Assembly: GCF_007994985.1 (NCBI RefSeq)
Contig: NZ_VOQF01000008.1
Location: 124,001-188,000, forward strand
Length of the DNA: 64,000 nt
Source of the DNA: Metabacillus litoralis
GTDB taxonomy: Bacteria > Bacillota > Bacilli > Bacillales > Bacillaceae
Direction of reading: 5' to 3'
Under the pieces are notes generated by a model that had not been told where the DNA came from, did not search any database, and was given only the letters and a program-made list of their open reading frames with translations. Shown here piece after piece: positions 8,918 to 17,088 of this stretch; the first letter of the stretch is position 1; each line of letters opens with the position of its first letter. A program made the position numbers and the translations under genes.

Positions 8918-8937
8918 AAACTCAGCACATGAGTTTT
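8901..8937 (+). terminator. intercistronic hairpin between the nrd genes
   Basis: ACTCATGTGC and GCACATGAGT form a perfect 10-base stem followed by TTTT, overlapping the nrdA stop codon. It may attenuate expression of the beta subunit or stabilise the upstream message. Confidence 0.6.
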
Positions 8938-8983
8938 TACCAATGTAAAATACAAAAATCAACAACATAAAAGGTGTGATATA

Positions 8984-10030
8984 GTGAAACATACTATCTT
9001 AGAAAAGCGTAAAATTGTCGATGCGGATGCTCCAAATCGTTCAACAGGAATTATCAATGGCTCAAGCTCAAATATTTTAAACTGGGATGATGTTGCTTTT
9101 CCATGGGCATACCCGAGATATAAGAAAATGCTAGGAAATTTTTGGACTCCTTTTGAAATAAATATGGCACAAGATATCAAGCAATATCCAAGTTTAACAG
9201 ATGAGGAAAAAGAAGCATTTCTAAAAATCATTGGTTTGTTAGCACTTCTTGATAGCATTCAAACTGATTATGCTGGTAAAGTTGCTGACTATGTTACAGA
9301 TTCAAGTATAAATGCGTTAATGATTATTCTTGCTCAGCAAGAGGTCATACACAACCATTCTTATTCCTATGTTTTATCAAGCATTGTTCCAAAACAAAAG
9401 CAAGATGAAGTTTTTGAATATTGGAGAAACGAATCAATTTTACGAAAGCGTAATGAATTTGTTACAAACGGATATCAAGCATTTGCAGAAGAACCTACCG
9501 TTGAAAACTTACTAAAGTCAATTGTTTATGATGTTATTTTAGAAGGCCTATTCTTCTATTCTGGATTTGCATTCTTTTATAACCTTGCACGCAATCAAAA
9601 AATGGTTGGTACAAGCACAATGATTAACTACATAAATCGCGATGAACAAATTCATGTAGATTTATTTGTACAAATTTTTAAAGAAGTTTTAAAACAATAT
9701 CCTGAATATGATACAAAAGAACTTGCTACATTTGTCCAAGAAACCTTCATTCAAGCAGCAGAACTTGAGATTGAATGGGGAAGATTTATCATCGGCAACA
9801 AAATGGATGGTCTGAACATGCAGGATGTTGAGGATTATATTAAATTTTATACAAATGTTCGCTGTAATCAACTTGGTTATGAGCGTCCTTTTGAAGGCTA
9901 CCGAACAAACCCTCTAAAATGGATTAAAGCCTATGAAGAAGTAGACTTAGGGAAATCAGATTTCTTTGAACAAAAATCTAGACAATATACAAAGGTTAAT
10001 CATGCTGATAATGGTTTTGATGATCTATAA
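8984..10030 (+). CDS. nrdB: ribonucleoside-diphosphate reductase, beta (small) subunit, class I
   Basis: A 348-residue metal-radical subunit. All diiron/dimanganese ligands and the radical tyrosine of the family are visible: Asp90 (LLDSIQ), Glu120-x-x-His123 and Tyr127 (EVIHNHSY), Glu187 (ILEGL), Glu221-x-x-His224 (DEQIH). It generates the tyrosyl radical transferred to the alpha subunit. Translation begins at GTG with AAAGGTGTGAT upstream. It lies 66 bases after the alpha gene under the same B12 riboswitch, so both should be shut down when cobalamin is plentiful. Confidence 0.93.
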   Translation: MKHTILEKRKIVDADAPNRSTGIINGSSSNILNWDDVAFPWAYPRYKKMLGNFWTPFEINMAQDIKQYPSLTDEEKEAFLKIIGLLALLDSIQTDYAGKVADYVTDSSINALMIILAQQEVIHNHSYSYVLSSIVPKQKQDEVFEYWRNESILRKRNEFVTNGYQAFAEEPTVENLLKSIVYDVILEGLFFYSGFAFFYNLARNQKMVGTSTMINYINRDEQIHVDLFVQIFKEVLKQYPEYDTKELATFVQETFIQAAELEIEWGRFIIGNKMDGLNMQDVEDYIKFYTNVRCNQLGYERPFEGYRTNPLKWIKAYEEVDLGKSDFFEQKSRQYTKVNHADNGFDDL

Positions 10031-10115
10031 ATAAGGTTGTTTTCTAGAAAATAACCTATTAAAAAAAATTAAACAAACGTTTAATTAACTATGTCGGTCT
10101 AAAATCAGACATTAT

Positions 10116-10150
10116 AAAAAGGAGAACGATCATCATCGTTCTCCTTTGTT
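10116..10150. terminator. bidirectional terminator between nrdB and the 31-residue gene
   Basis: Perfect palindrome with arms GGAGAACGAT and ATCGTTCTCC and a four-base loop, flanked by A-run and T-rich sequence. It serves the nrd operon on + and the small gene on -. Confidence 0.85.
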
Positions 10151-10160
10151 TGTTTTCTAT

Positions 10161-10256
10161 TTAATTTTCATCTTCTTCTAAAAGAGTAGCCTCAAAAATC
10201 TCTTCATCTGTTTCTACCTTAATACGTTCTTCTACTCGGATTCTACCTTTTCCCAT
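10161..10256 (-). CDS. 31-residue conserved-looking small protein, function unknown
   Basis: An excellent AAAGGAGGGA site precedes an ATG that opens a 31-codon frame (MGKGRIRVEERIKVETDEEI, ending TLLEEDEN). It is charged, without a membrane segment, and shares a bidirectional terminator with the nrd operon. The strong ribosome binding site and own terminator make it a convincing small gene, but no family is recognised. Confidence 0.6.
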   Translation of the reverse strand: MGKGRIRVEERIKVETDEEIFEATLLEEDEN

Positions 10257-10490
10257 TAAGATATCCCTCCTTTTGAAAGCTTACTTATATTTTAATAAAT
10301 TTGTGCTAACAATTAAACATATCAAAAGTACCAATCTTACTTTAAGGAGAATTTCCCGCATAATTTCTACAATTTTTTACATGGTTTTTGTTTAGAGTTC
10401 TAACATTCGGGTATAAGATTAATAGATTATGCTTAGCTAAGTGATAGTTAATTGCTAAATTTATGTCAAGGAGAAAAAGGTGGTCTTACA

Positions 10491-10655
10491 TTGAGATTTT
10501 TCAAATTATCAGACACTACACTGTTACATAGTTTTGAAGAAGCTAGTAGATTACAGATGAATCCTGAGTTTATCAAGATGCTTGAAAAAGAGATAACAGA
10601 TAGAGGTTTACATCTACCAAACACTCTTATGAAGCAGTTAGAAAAAATTAATTGA
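10491..10655 (+). CDS. sda: sporulation histidine kinase inhibitor Sda
   Basis: A 54-residue helical hairpin protein: FKLSDTTLLHSFEEASRLQM then NPEFIKMLEKEITDRGL matches B. subtilis Sda ([20 protein letters not shown] then FIELIENEIKRR). Sda binds the sporulation kinases KinA/KinB and blocks autophosphorylation when replication is disturbed. The TTG at 10491 is chosen because AAGGTGG lies seven bases upstream and because it aligns with the Sda N terminus; an in-frame TTG at 10452 has no good site. No clear DnaA box was seen upstream. A strong terminator follows. Confidence 0.85.
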   Translation: MRFFKLSDTTLLHSFEEASRLQMNPEFIKMLEKEITDRGLHLPNTLMKQLEKIN

Positions 10656-10666
10656 ATGATTAATAC

Positions 10667-10711
10667 GGCTGCCCTAAAGTAATTACTTCTTATGATTAGG
10701 TCAGCCTTTTT
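10667..10711 (+). terminator. terminator of sda
   Basis: Arms GGCTGCCCTAA and TTAGGTCAGCC (one mismatch) followed by five T. Confidence 0.85.
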
Positions 10712-10730
10712 GTTGGTATTTTAGGCTCTT

Positions 10731-10871
10731 TTCTGAAAGATTGTTCCTAATCAAAATATATATTAGAAACAGTCTATTTTCGTATATAAAGCTACCATTT
10801 ATGAAGAAAAGATGCCACTAGACTGATTTCTTCGAGGATTTTAAAGCAACAAAGTTTGCAAAAACAGCCTT
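10731..10871. repeat. MITE-like repeat, copy A
   Basis: The left end TTAGGCTCTTTTCTGAAAGA and right end AAAGCAACAAAGTTTGCAAA plus AACAGCCT are imperfect inverted repeats. The internal block GAAGAAAAGATGCCACTAG is shared with the elements at 18591-18760, 45761-45926 and 49923-50093. It runs up to the stop codon of the following uspA gene. No coding capacity. Confidence 0.7.
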
Positions 10872-11289
10872 ATTTTACAATCATAACTGGAGATTCTACA
10901 CGTTTAGCCACCTTATGGCTAACACTTCCTAGCACCATTTCTTGTAAAGCATTTAAACCTCTACTTCCTACTATCACTAAATCAAACTCTTCTTTGTTTG
11001 CATATTTAACAATTTCTGGACCTGGTTCACCTTTTAGCATCTTTATCTTAAATGCAATATTTTCTTTTTCAAGTAATTGTTCAGTCGGTCTAAGCTTACG
11101 TGATCGCTTTTCATTAATTGCTTCTTTATCTCCAGCTGATAAAACATCTGATTTTGATGTTGTACCATCCACAACATATACTACTGTAATCATGGTATCT
11201 GATGTTAATTTAGCAATATCAGCTGCTTTGATCGCCGCCCGTAAAGCATGATCTGATCCATCAGTTGCTAATAATATCTTTTTAAACAT
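10870..11289 (-). CDS. universal stress protein, UspA family
   Basis: A 139-residue single-domain UspA protein (KKILLATDGSDHALRAA at the start). The C-terminal GSRGLNALQEMVLGSVSHKV carries the intact G-x2-G-x9-G-S ATP-binding motif, unlike the UspA at 1991. A GGAGGGG site precedes the ATG. In Bacillus, genes like this often sit beside SulP anion transporters, and a decayed SulP fragment lies just upstream at 11500-11696. The role is general stress tolerance with unknown ligand beyond ATP. Confidence 0.9.
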   Translation of the reverse strand: MFKKILLATDGSDHALRAAIKAADIAKLTSDTMITVVYVVDGTTSKSDVLSAGDKEAINEKRSRKLRPTEQLLEKENIAFKIKMLKGEPGPEIVKYANKEEFDLVIVGSRGLNALQEMVLGSVSHKVAKRVESPVMIVK

Positions 11290-11499
11290 CTATATCCCCT
11301 CCAGCATCTTTTCTATTATTTTACATTATTAAACACTTTAACATACAATATATTTTTAAAATTTATGTATAGTCTAGCAATTATTAATAGAAGATCATTT
11401 TCCTATAGATATAAAAATGAGGTTTAGTGTTATAACCATCTCCGTTAATAATGTAGGCTACAATCTTATTACTAAGATTCATTCCACAATTAAGCATAA

Positions 11500-11696
11500 G
11501 TTAAACATATCGTAATCGACTTTAGCAGGCACATCTGTGGGATGATTCTGCTGTAGGCACAGTAGATAAAATTGTATTAAAGTACAAGCAAAATGGAACT
11601 GAAATAGCCATTATTGGTTTAAATAAAGAAAGCTCTACACTAGTTAAAAAGTTAGCGGTATATGATAACGATCATGCTAAAATAGCTAATCATTAA
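11500..11696 (+). pseudogene. remnant of SulP transporter C-terminal STAS domain
   Basis: In frame with a TAA at 11694 the sequence reads HLWDDSAVGTVDKIVLKYKQ, then NGTEIAIIGLNKESSTLVKK, a typical end of a SulP anion transporter STAS domain. Immediately upstream the match continues only in another frame (VKHIVIDFS), so one base has been lost near 11533. Stop codons block the frame further 5', and no transmembrane part exists in the window. This is a decayed gene end beside a uspA gene, a pairing known for SulP loci. The interval 11697-11800 shows nothing recognisable. Confidence 0.75.
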
Positions 11697-11800
11697 AAAA
11701 TATAACCGCGAAGCCTTGTGAAGATTGAAGTTACTTTTGTTGGTAATGAGTATAGTAGCAAGGATCGGAAAAAAGAAATCGAAAACATATCAACAGTCTG

Positions 11801-11840
11801 AACAAAGTCTAATTGTTACTGATTAGACTTTGTTTTATTA
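11801..11840. terminator. bidirectional terminator
   Basis: Arms AACAAAGTCTAAT and ATTAGACTTTGTT form a perfect 13-base stem. It overlaps the 3' end of the HAD gene and also closes the SulP remnant. Confidence 0.8.
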
Positions 11841-12493
11841 CTCATCACTATATCTAGAACCTCTAACAAATCATCAATCATATAATCAGCAGCAACAGGA
11901 TCGGAATGATGGTTCTTTTTCCAAATCGTTTTTAGACCAAGCTTACTTGGTGCATGAATATCATTTTCAGGATGATCACCAACAAAAATACTTTCATGTG
12001 GAGATACATTTAAATCAGACAATCCTTGTAAAAAGATGTTTGGATTTGGCTTCTTAATTCCCACATTCTCTGAAATTATAATACTATCAAAATAATTATC
12101 TATCTTTAATGCTTTAATATTGTCCATTTGAAAAGTTCCAAATCCATTTGAAATGATTGCTAGTTTATAATTCTCTTTCCTAAGATTTTCTAACAGCTCA
12201 TGTAAATGCTCAAAACCTATACAATGAAATTGAAAATATGTAAGATAATCCTCTAAAAGTTCTTCTGCTGTTATTCCTTCAATACTAAACTCCTCGACTA
12301 TTTGTTTATATACTTTATCCTTCCACACATATCCATGATCATCCAACTGAATAAATCGTTTAACATAATCATCTATATTTATATCACTTAAATATGAACA
12401 TAACCGCAGATGCTGATCATGAATAAATTGCTTGACTGATTCATCACGATTTAATAATGTTCCATCCAAATCAAAGAAAATTGCTTTTATCAT
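11816..12493 (-). CDS. HAD superfamily hydrolase (subfamily IA)
   Basis: A 225-residue phosphatase-like protein with all four HAD motifs: DLDGT (nucleophile Asp8), SNG, the lysine region KKPNPNIF, and GDHPENDI for Mg2+. A helical cap domain lies between the first and second motifs, as in the 2-haloacid dehalogenase / YjjG-type nucleotidase group. The substrate cannot be told from sequence. It appears monocistronic, with a terminator overlapping its end. Confidence 0.85.
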   Translation of the reverse strand: MIKAIFFDLDGTLLNRDESVKQFIHDQHLRLCSYLSDINIDDYVKRFIQLDDHGYVWKDKVYKQIVEEFSIEGITAEELLEDYLTYFQFHCIGFEHLHELLENLRKENYKLAIISNGFGTFQMDNIKALKIDNYFDSIIISENVGIKKPNPNIFLQGLSDLNVSPHESIFVGDHPENDIHAPSKLGLKTIWKKNHHSDPVAADYMIDDLLEVLDIVMSNKTKSNQ

Positions 12494-12557
12494 TTATCCA
12501 ACCTCCCTATATAATTTAGTTAATATTACCATAAAGTTCCTTTATTATATCTAGAAT

Positions 12558-12590
12558 CAAAAAAACGTTCAGTTTCTTCTGAACGTTTCC
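12558..12590 (-). terminator. terminator of the 53-residue gene
   Basis: Arms ACGTTCAG and CTGAACGT with an A-run on the left of the + strand, which becomes a T-run on the minus strand. Confidence 0.75.
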
Positions 12591-12597
12591 AAGCTAT

Positions 12598-12759
12598 TTA
12601 TTCTGATGTTTCTTCAGTAGTTGTAATATCTTCATTTGATAACAAATGAAATGCCTGATTAAGAATTAGTGCGGAACTATTTTCTTCTTTTGGATGCTGA
12701 ACAACTTCTGCTTGTGCAAAAACTTCATTATTGTAAAATTCTTGATCTTTATCGTTCAT
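12598..12759 (-). CDS. 53-residue acidic small protein, function unknown
   Basis: The frame encodes MNDKDQEFYNNEVFAQAEVV, a middle stretch SSALILNQAFHLL and an acidic tail ending TTEETSE. AAAGGATGG lies just upstream of the ATG at 12757-12759; an earlier in-frame ATG at 12766 overlaps that site. A dedicated terminator follows. It is soluble and acidic, with no family recognised. It resembles short uncharacterised Bacillus proteins only in length and composition. Confidence 0.5.
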   Translation of the reverse strand: MNDKDQEFYNNEVFAQAEVVQHPKEENSSALILNQAFHLLSNEDITTTEETSE

Positions 12760-12869
12760 TATTGCCATCCTTTCAAATTCGAATTATATTCAATGTTATT
12801 TTCCCCGTCTTAGTCTCTCTTTATGTAGAGCTTTTTCTGAATACAACTCATCCATGTCTAACTTCATGC

Positions 12870-13150
12870 CATGTTTTCCTTTTTTATCGACCATCATAGT
12901 TATCTTTCATGTCATTCTATCTACTTTGTCGACCATATACTCACTTTTATCGACCATTATCATTAATTTTCACGCCAACTGCAACAATGCATGTCATTCC
13001 CGCTACTTTCCCGACCACATCCTCATTTTTATCGACCATCACCACTACTTTTCACTCCAACTCCAACAATGCATGACTTCATTCTCTCTACTTTCCCGAC
13101 CACATCCACATTTTTATCGATCATCACCAGCACCTTTCACGCCACCGCGC
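12870..13150. repeat. tandem array, ~82-85-bp unit, about three copies
   Basis: The string CTACTTTCCCGACCACATCC recurs at 13003 and 13088, with a diverged form at 12921, spaced 82 and 85 bases. Each unit also carries TTTTATCGACCAT and CAACAATGCATG. The array fills the interval between the small gene and the terminator of the drug exporter. Frames reading through it on the + strand are repeat artefacts. No function is known. Confidence 0.75.
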
Positions 13151-13186
13151 AAATATACAAGTCCGTCCAACACTGTAATAACATCC

Positions 13187-13215
13187 AAAAAAGAGAGCAT
13201 ATGCTCTCTTTTTCT
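13187..13215. terminator. terminator at the 3' end of the DHA2 exporter gene
   Basis: AAAAGAGAGCAT and ATGCTCTCTTTT form a perfect palindrome flanked by A- and T-runs, and overlap the stop of the exporter gene. Confidence 0.8.
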
Positions 13216-14842
13216 AAACTGGTTGCTTCGTTAATTTTACCTGCTTCGTATCTGTCTTCTCTAGTTCTTTAACTGGGTCGCTAGAGCTTCTTAACGGTAT
13301 TTCTTTTAAGAAGAATGTTAATAAAACAGCAACAATCATGATTAATGTTGCTGTCATAAATACTCCTGATAAAGCAAAGCTTAGGGAATCTTGAAGCAGG
13401 TTAATGATTTTCCCAAAGAAAGTGGTCATACTTTCAGGAAGACTTTGCTGAATTTCAGTCAATTTTTCATGATCTAATAGTAACTGTGGATTTTGTAATG
13501 CTGTTAATTTTTCTTGCATTTCTGCTGGTGCAGCAGCAGCCTGTTCACTTACAGTCTTAAATGATTCAGTCATTTTAGTTTCCATTCTTTGATTTAACAC
13601 GGTTCCCATTATTGCGACACCAACAGTACCTCCAATAGAACGGAACAGCTGTGATGTAGCTGTTGCTACTCCCAAGTAACTTTGTTCAACTGCATTTTGA
13701 ACAGTTAATGTAAATACTGTCATACCAACACCAAGACCAAGTCCTACTAGCACTAAATATAAAACTAAAAGCCATTGAGATGTTTCAGCATTCATTGTTG
13801 TAAATAAGAACATACCGATAGTAGTGATCATTAATCCAATAATAGCTTGAGTTTTATATTTACCTGTTTTTGTAATAATCTGTCCACCAATTGCACTTGC
13901 AATGACTAAGCCGAGTGTCATTGTCATTGTGATAAAACTAGAATGTGTTGCTGAGTACCCTAATACACCTTGAACAAAATAAGGAATGTACATAACTCCG
14001 CCAAACATAGCAACACCGATTGCAAATGCAATGATATTGGAGATTGTAAAAATACTATTTTTAAACAAATTCAATGGCATAATTGGACTTTTTGCCTTCT
14101 TTTCAGCTGCTATGAACAAAATTAGTGAAACAATCGCTCCTGAAAATAATGCGATAATTTGTGCAGAGTTCCATTCATATTTTGTTCCTGCCCATGAAAA
14201 CGCTAATAATGCAGGTACAATTGTGGTTGTTAAGAAAATAGAGCCAAGATAGTCTACAGTTTCGCCAGCCTTTTTCTCTGCTTTCGGGAAAAGCTTCCAT
14301 ATTAAGATTGCCGCAACAATTCCTAAAGGTAGAAAAACCCAGAAAACCCATTTCCACTCTAGATTATCAACAATATATCCCCCTAGTGTTGGACCAAATA
14401 CACTGGAAATACCAAATACTGAAGCCATCGCTCCTTGCCAACGTCCTCTTTCACGTGGAGCAAATAGATCTCCTACAGCTGTAAATGCTGTTGACATGAT
14501 CATACCAGCACCTAACCCTTGAATACCTCGATATGTGATCAATTGTATAATGTCTTTTGATAAACCTGATAAAAATGCACCAATCATAAAAATGAAGATA
14601 CCAATTAATATAAATGGTCTTCTTCCATAAATATCAGAAAGCTTACCTACAAGTATCGTTGTAATTGCAGATGTTAACATATAGATCGTAAATACCCAGC
14701 TATAATAATCCAGTCCACCTAAATCAGCGATTATTTTGGGTAAGGCATTGCCTACAATTGTTTGATTTACAGCTGCAAAAAACATAGCACCAATAACTGC
14801 AATCATAATGGCTACTTTTTCTTTTTGACTTAAATGTTCCAT
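13214..14842 (-). CDS. MFS multidrug exporter, DHA2 (EmrB/QacA) family
   Basis: A 542-residue transporter with 14 predicted membrane helices. It has motif A (GKLSDIYGRRP), an Arg-containing motif B region (YRGIQGLGAG) and motif C (SSVFGPTLGGYI). A ~75-residue extracytoplasmic loop near the end (about 430-495) precedes the last helix, and a charged tail closes it. It expels drugs or other hydrophobic cations in exchange for protons. It is monocistronic, with inverted-repeat elements upstream that could be operators for a repressor not encoded beside it. Confidence 0.9.
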   Translation of the reverse strand: MEHLSQKEKVAIMIAVIGAMFFAAVNQTIVGNALPKIIADLGGLDYYSWVFTIYMLTSAITTILVGKLSDIYGRRPFILIGIFIFMIGAFLSGLSKDIIQLITYRGIQGLGAGMIMSTAFTAVGDLFAPRERGRWQGAMASVFGISSVFGPTLGGYIVDNLEWKWVFWVFLPLGIVAAILIWKLFPKAEKKAGETVDYLGSIFLTTTIVPALLAFSWAGTKYEWNSAQIIALFSGAIVSLILFIAAEKKAKSPIMPLNLFKNSIFTISNIIAFAIGVAMFGGVMYIPYFVQGVLGYSATHSSFITMTMTLGLVIASAIGGQIITKTGKYKTQAIIGLMITTIGMFLFTTMNAETSQWLLVLYLVLVGLGLGVGMTVFTLTVQNAVEQSYLGVATATSQLFRSIGGTVGVAIMGTVLNQRMETKMTESFKTVSEQAAAAPAEMQEKLTALQNPQLLLDHEKLTEIQQSLPESMTTFFGKIINLLQDSLSFALSGVFMTATLIMIVAVLLTFFLKEIPLRSSSDPVKELEKTDTKQVKLTKQPV

Positions 14843-14888
14843 CTATCTCACCTCAAATTAATATATATAATTAATAATTAACTTAGTT

Positions 14889-14953
14889 AACTATATAACC
14901 ATTTAAAAAGTGGCTTTTAACTAACTTACCACTGATTTAAACCTTATATAGTT
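14889..14953. promoter_or_regulatory. possible operator region upstream of the DHA2 exporter
   Basis: AACTATATAA at 14889-14898 is repeated inverted as TTATATAGTT at 14944-14953, with AGTTAACT nearby. The arrangement resembles repressor-operator DNA of efflux genes, but the regulator is unknown. The rest of 14843-15095 holds only AT-rich promoter-like sequence. Confidence 0.3.
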
Positions 14954-15095
14954 TACCAACTTAATATTTTTCTTCGTTAACATTATGTTATTATATTCTC
15001 TTCTTTTTATAAAAGCAATGAGAAATATTTCAAATCACAATACTACTTCCAAAGCTTTTATCCTTCCTCCTTATCATTCACTAATAGTTAACACT

Positions 15096-15121
15096 AAAAA
15101 AACTAACCAAATTGGCTAGCT
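15096..15121 (-). terminator. terminator of the DedA gene
   Basis: Arms CTAACCAA and TTGGCTAG (one mismatch) with a seven-A run on the left, reading as a T-run on the minus strand. Confidence 0.7.
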
Positions 15122-15125
15122 TCTT

Positions 15126-15719
15126 TTATGTATTGTTCATTTGAAATTTCTTCACTAAAAAATAGGCAATAACCATTAAGCAAGAAATACTAATTAGAGG
15201 AATGACAAATGGTTTAGCCGCTTCTTTTATATACATCCAGTTGCTTCCTAACTCCATTCCTAAATATAAAAAGAAAATAGTCCAGGGTATCATGGCTGCA
15301 ACAGTATAAAGCGTGAATTTCCATATAGACATCTTTGCTATTCCCGCTGGGATACTTATAGCATGCCTTACTATAGGAATAAACCTTGCTCCGAAAATCA
15401 CACCAGACCCATATTTTTCAAACCATTTTTCCGATAAATCAATATGATGATTCTTAATTAATAAAAACTTACCATATTTCTTAAGAAAAGGACGACCACC
15501 TATACTACCGATCCAATATAGAATTAATTGGGCAACAGTTCCCCCAATAACTCCCGCTATAATTGCACCAATAAAACCAATTTTACCTAAGACTATCATA
15601 TATCCACCATAACCTAAGACAACTTCACTAGGAATAACTTCGAGCATTAATCCAATTGCTATCCCTATATAACCAAGGTTTGTTAGCCATTCCAATACAT
15701 CTACAATTATTGCCTCCAT
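15126..15719 (-). CDS. DedA/VTT-domain membrane protein
   Basis: A 197-residue membrane protein with the DedA (SNARE-associated) pattern: an amphipathic start, EVIPSEVVLGYGGYM in the first re-entrant region, G(x)3G(x)3AQ-type spacing, and the conserved FGARFIPIVRHAISIPAG, which includes the Arg typical of the family. Members flip phospholipids or undecaprenyl phosphate carriers. The paralogue cannot be told apart by eye. It appears to be transcribed alone. Confidence 0.88.
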   Translation of the reverse strand: MEAIIVDVLEWLTNLGYIGIAIGLMLEVIPSEVVLGYGGYMIVLGKIGFIGAIIAGVIGGTVAQLILYWIGSIGGRPFLKKYGKFLLIKNHHIDLSEKWFEKYGSGVIFGARFIPIVRHAISIPAGIAKMSIWKFTLYTVAAMIPWTIFFLYLGMELGSNWMYIKEAAKPFVIPLISISCLMVIAYFLVKKFQMNNT

Positions 15720-15827
15720 CGATGTTCACATCCTTAAAAGAAATGTACAATCTTGTCCATCTCCTATATGAATATGACAAAGCTATTGATAATATTAACC
15801 CATTCTTAGAAAAACCTTATGCATAAT

Positions 15828-15860
15828 AAAAACTCTGTGTTAAATTTCCACAGAGTTTGA
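15828..15860 (-). terminator. terminator of the YitT-family gene
   Basis: Perfect arms ACTCTGTG and CACAGAGT with an A-rich left flank that reads as T-rich on the minus strand. Confidence 0.8.
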
Positions 15861-15863
15861 AAG

Positions 15864-16772
15864 TTAATGAATATCTTTTTTCTTAAATCTACCGCCCCTT
15901 ACTTCAGCAATATTTGAAACTGCCAAGAAAGCTGACGTGTCCAAATCTTCTACAATGGATTTTAGCTTTGCTTCTTCTAAACGGGTAATTACACAGAATA
16001 TAACCTTTTTATCATCACCTGTATAAGCACCTTCTCCGTTTAGATAGGTTACACCTCTTCCAAGTCGAGCAATAATCGCATCACCGATTTCTTGATATTG
16101 TTCACTTATGATCCATGCTGATTTTGATTCATCAAGACCTTCTATCACAATATCAATCGTTTTAAAAGCAACAAAATAAGCAATTAGTGAATACATCGCT
16201 CTATTCCATCCGAAAACAAAGCCGGCACTACCCAAAATGAAAATATTAAAAAACATGATAATTTCACCAACTGAGAAAGGCAGCTTTTTATTGGCAAGTA
16301 TAGCGAGGATTTCCGTACCATCTAGGGAACCACCGTATCTGATGACAATTCCCACACCAATACCTAAAGTAATGCCACCAAAAACAGTTGCTAATAACAC
16401 ATCCTCAGTAAACGCTGGTACGGGATGCAATAATACTGTTGCTATTGATAAAATTGAAATCCCAAAAACAGTTGATAAAGCAAACGTTTTACCGATTTGC
16501 TTGTACCCTATAAAGAAAAATGGAATATTAAGTAAGAAGATAAACAAACCAAGCTTCCAACCAAGCAAGTGAGAAAGTATGATCGATATACCAACAATTC
16601 CACCATCGATAACTTGATTAGGTACCAAGAAGATTTCAAGACCAACTGCCATCAATACAGCGCCTATAAAAATGAATAAAACTCTTTTTAGAATTTTAGA
16701 TTTTGGCATACCTTGATGTTTTTTAATTTGCTTTTGCATTTCCTGTTGAACCTCTAACGGAACTTCAGTCAT
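15864..16772 (-). CDS. YitT/DUF2179 family membrane protein
   Basis: A 302-residue protein: a charged cytoplasmic N terminus, five or six membrane helices with NQVIDGGIVGISIILS and RYGGSLDGTEILA, and a C-terminal ~80-residue DUF2179 domain (GRGVTYLNGEGAYTG... VITRLE... DTSAFLAVSNIAEVRGGRF). This is the YitT/YpjC/YqfU architecture of Bacillus. The function is not established. An ATG with AAAGGGGGAG upstream defines the start. Confidence 0.9.
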   Translation of the reverse strand: MTEVPLEVQQEMQKQIKKHQGMPKSKILKRVLFIFIGAVLMAVGLEIFLVPNQVIDGGIVGISIILSHLLGWKLGLFIFLLNIPFFFIGYKQIGKTFALSTVFGISILSIATVLLHPVPAFTEDVLLATVFGGITLGIGVGIVIRYGGSLDGTEILAILANKKLPFSVGEIIMFFNIFILGSAGFVFGWNRAMYSLIAYFVAFKTIDIVIEGLDESKSAWIISEQYQEIGDAIIARLGRGVTYLNGEGAYTGDDKKVIFCVITRLEEAKLKSIVEDLDTSAFLAVSNIAEVRGGRFKKKDIH

Positions 16773-17088
16773 AAAACTCCCCCTTTTTTTATATGAAGCT
16801 CTCTATACATGTCTTTTTAAAAATCCTATCCTAGTTGGTTAAATGTTGAATAACTTCTTTAAATTTTCTGTGTTGTTTTATCTTATATCATTATAACTCA
16901 AATTTTTTCAATAGTGGATTCATACGAATTTCCCTTTTCAGGACATGCTTCAGTATAGTATGCTTACACTTCACTTTGAATAAAGAGTCTTTTTGAATCT
17001 AATAGTATAATAGAAATTATGATAAAATATAATAATTCTGATTCAATTAATGAAGCCTTTGTGAAATTGTGAAGCTAGAGGTGATAAC
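16773..17088. other. intergenic region between divergent genes
   Basis: This 316-base AT-rich spacer separates the YitT gene (minus) from the cobalamin-binding protein gene (plus) and must hold both promoters. No hairpin, repeat or clear operator was found. The only feature that fixes a start is AGAGGTGATAAC just before the ATG at 17089. Confidence 0.4.

Noticed and set aside
12854-13272. Overlapping open frames of 90-130 codons on the + strand
   Set aside because: They read through the ~85-bp tandem array, lack ribosome binding sites and have repetitive, implausible composition.
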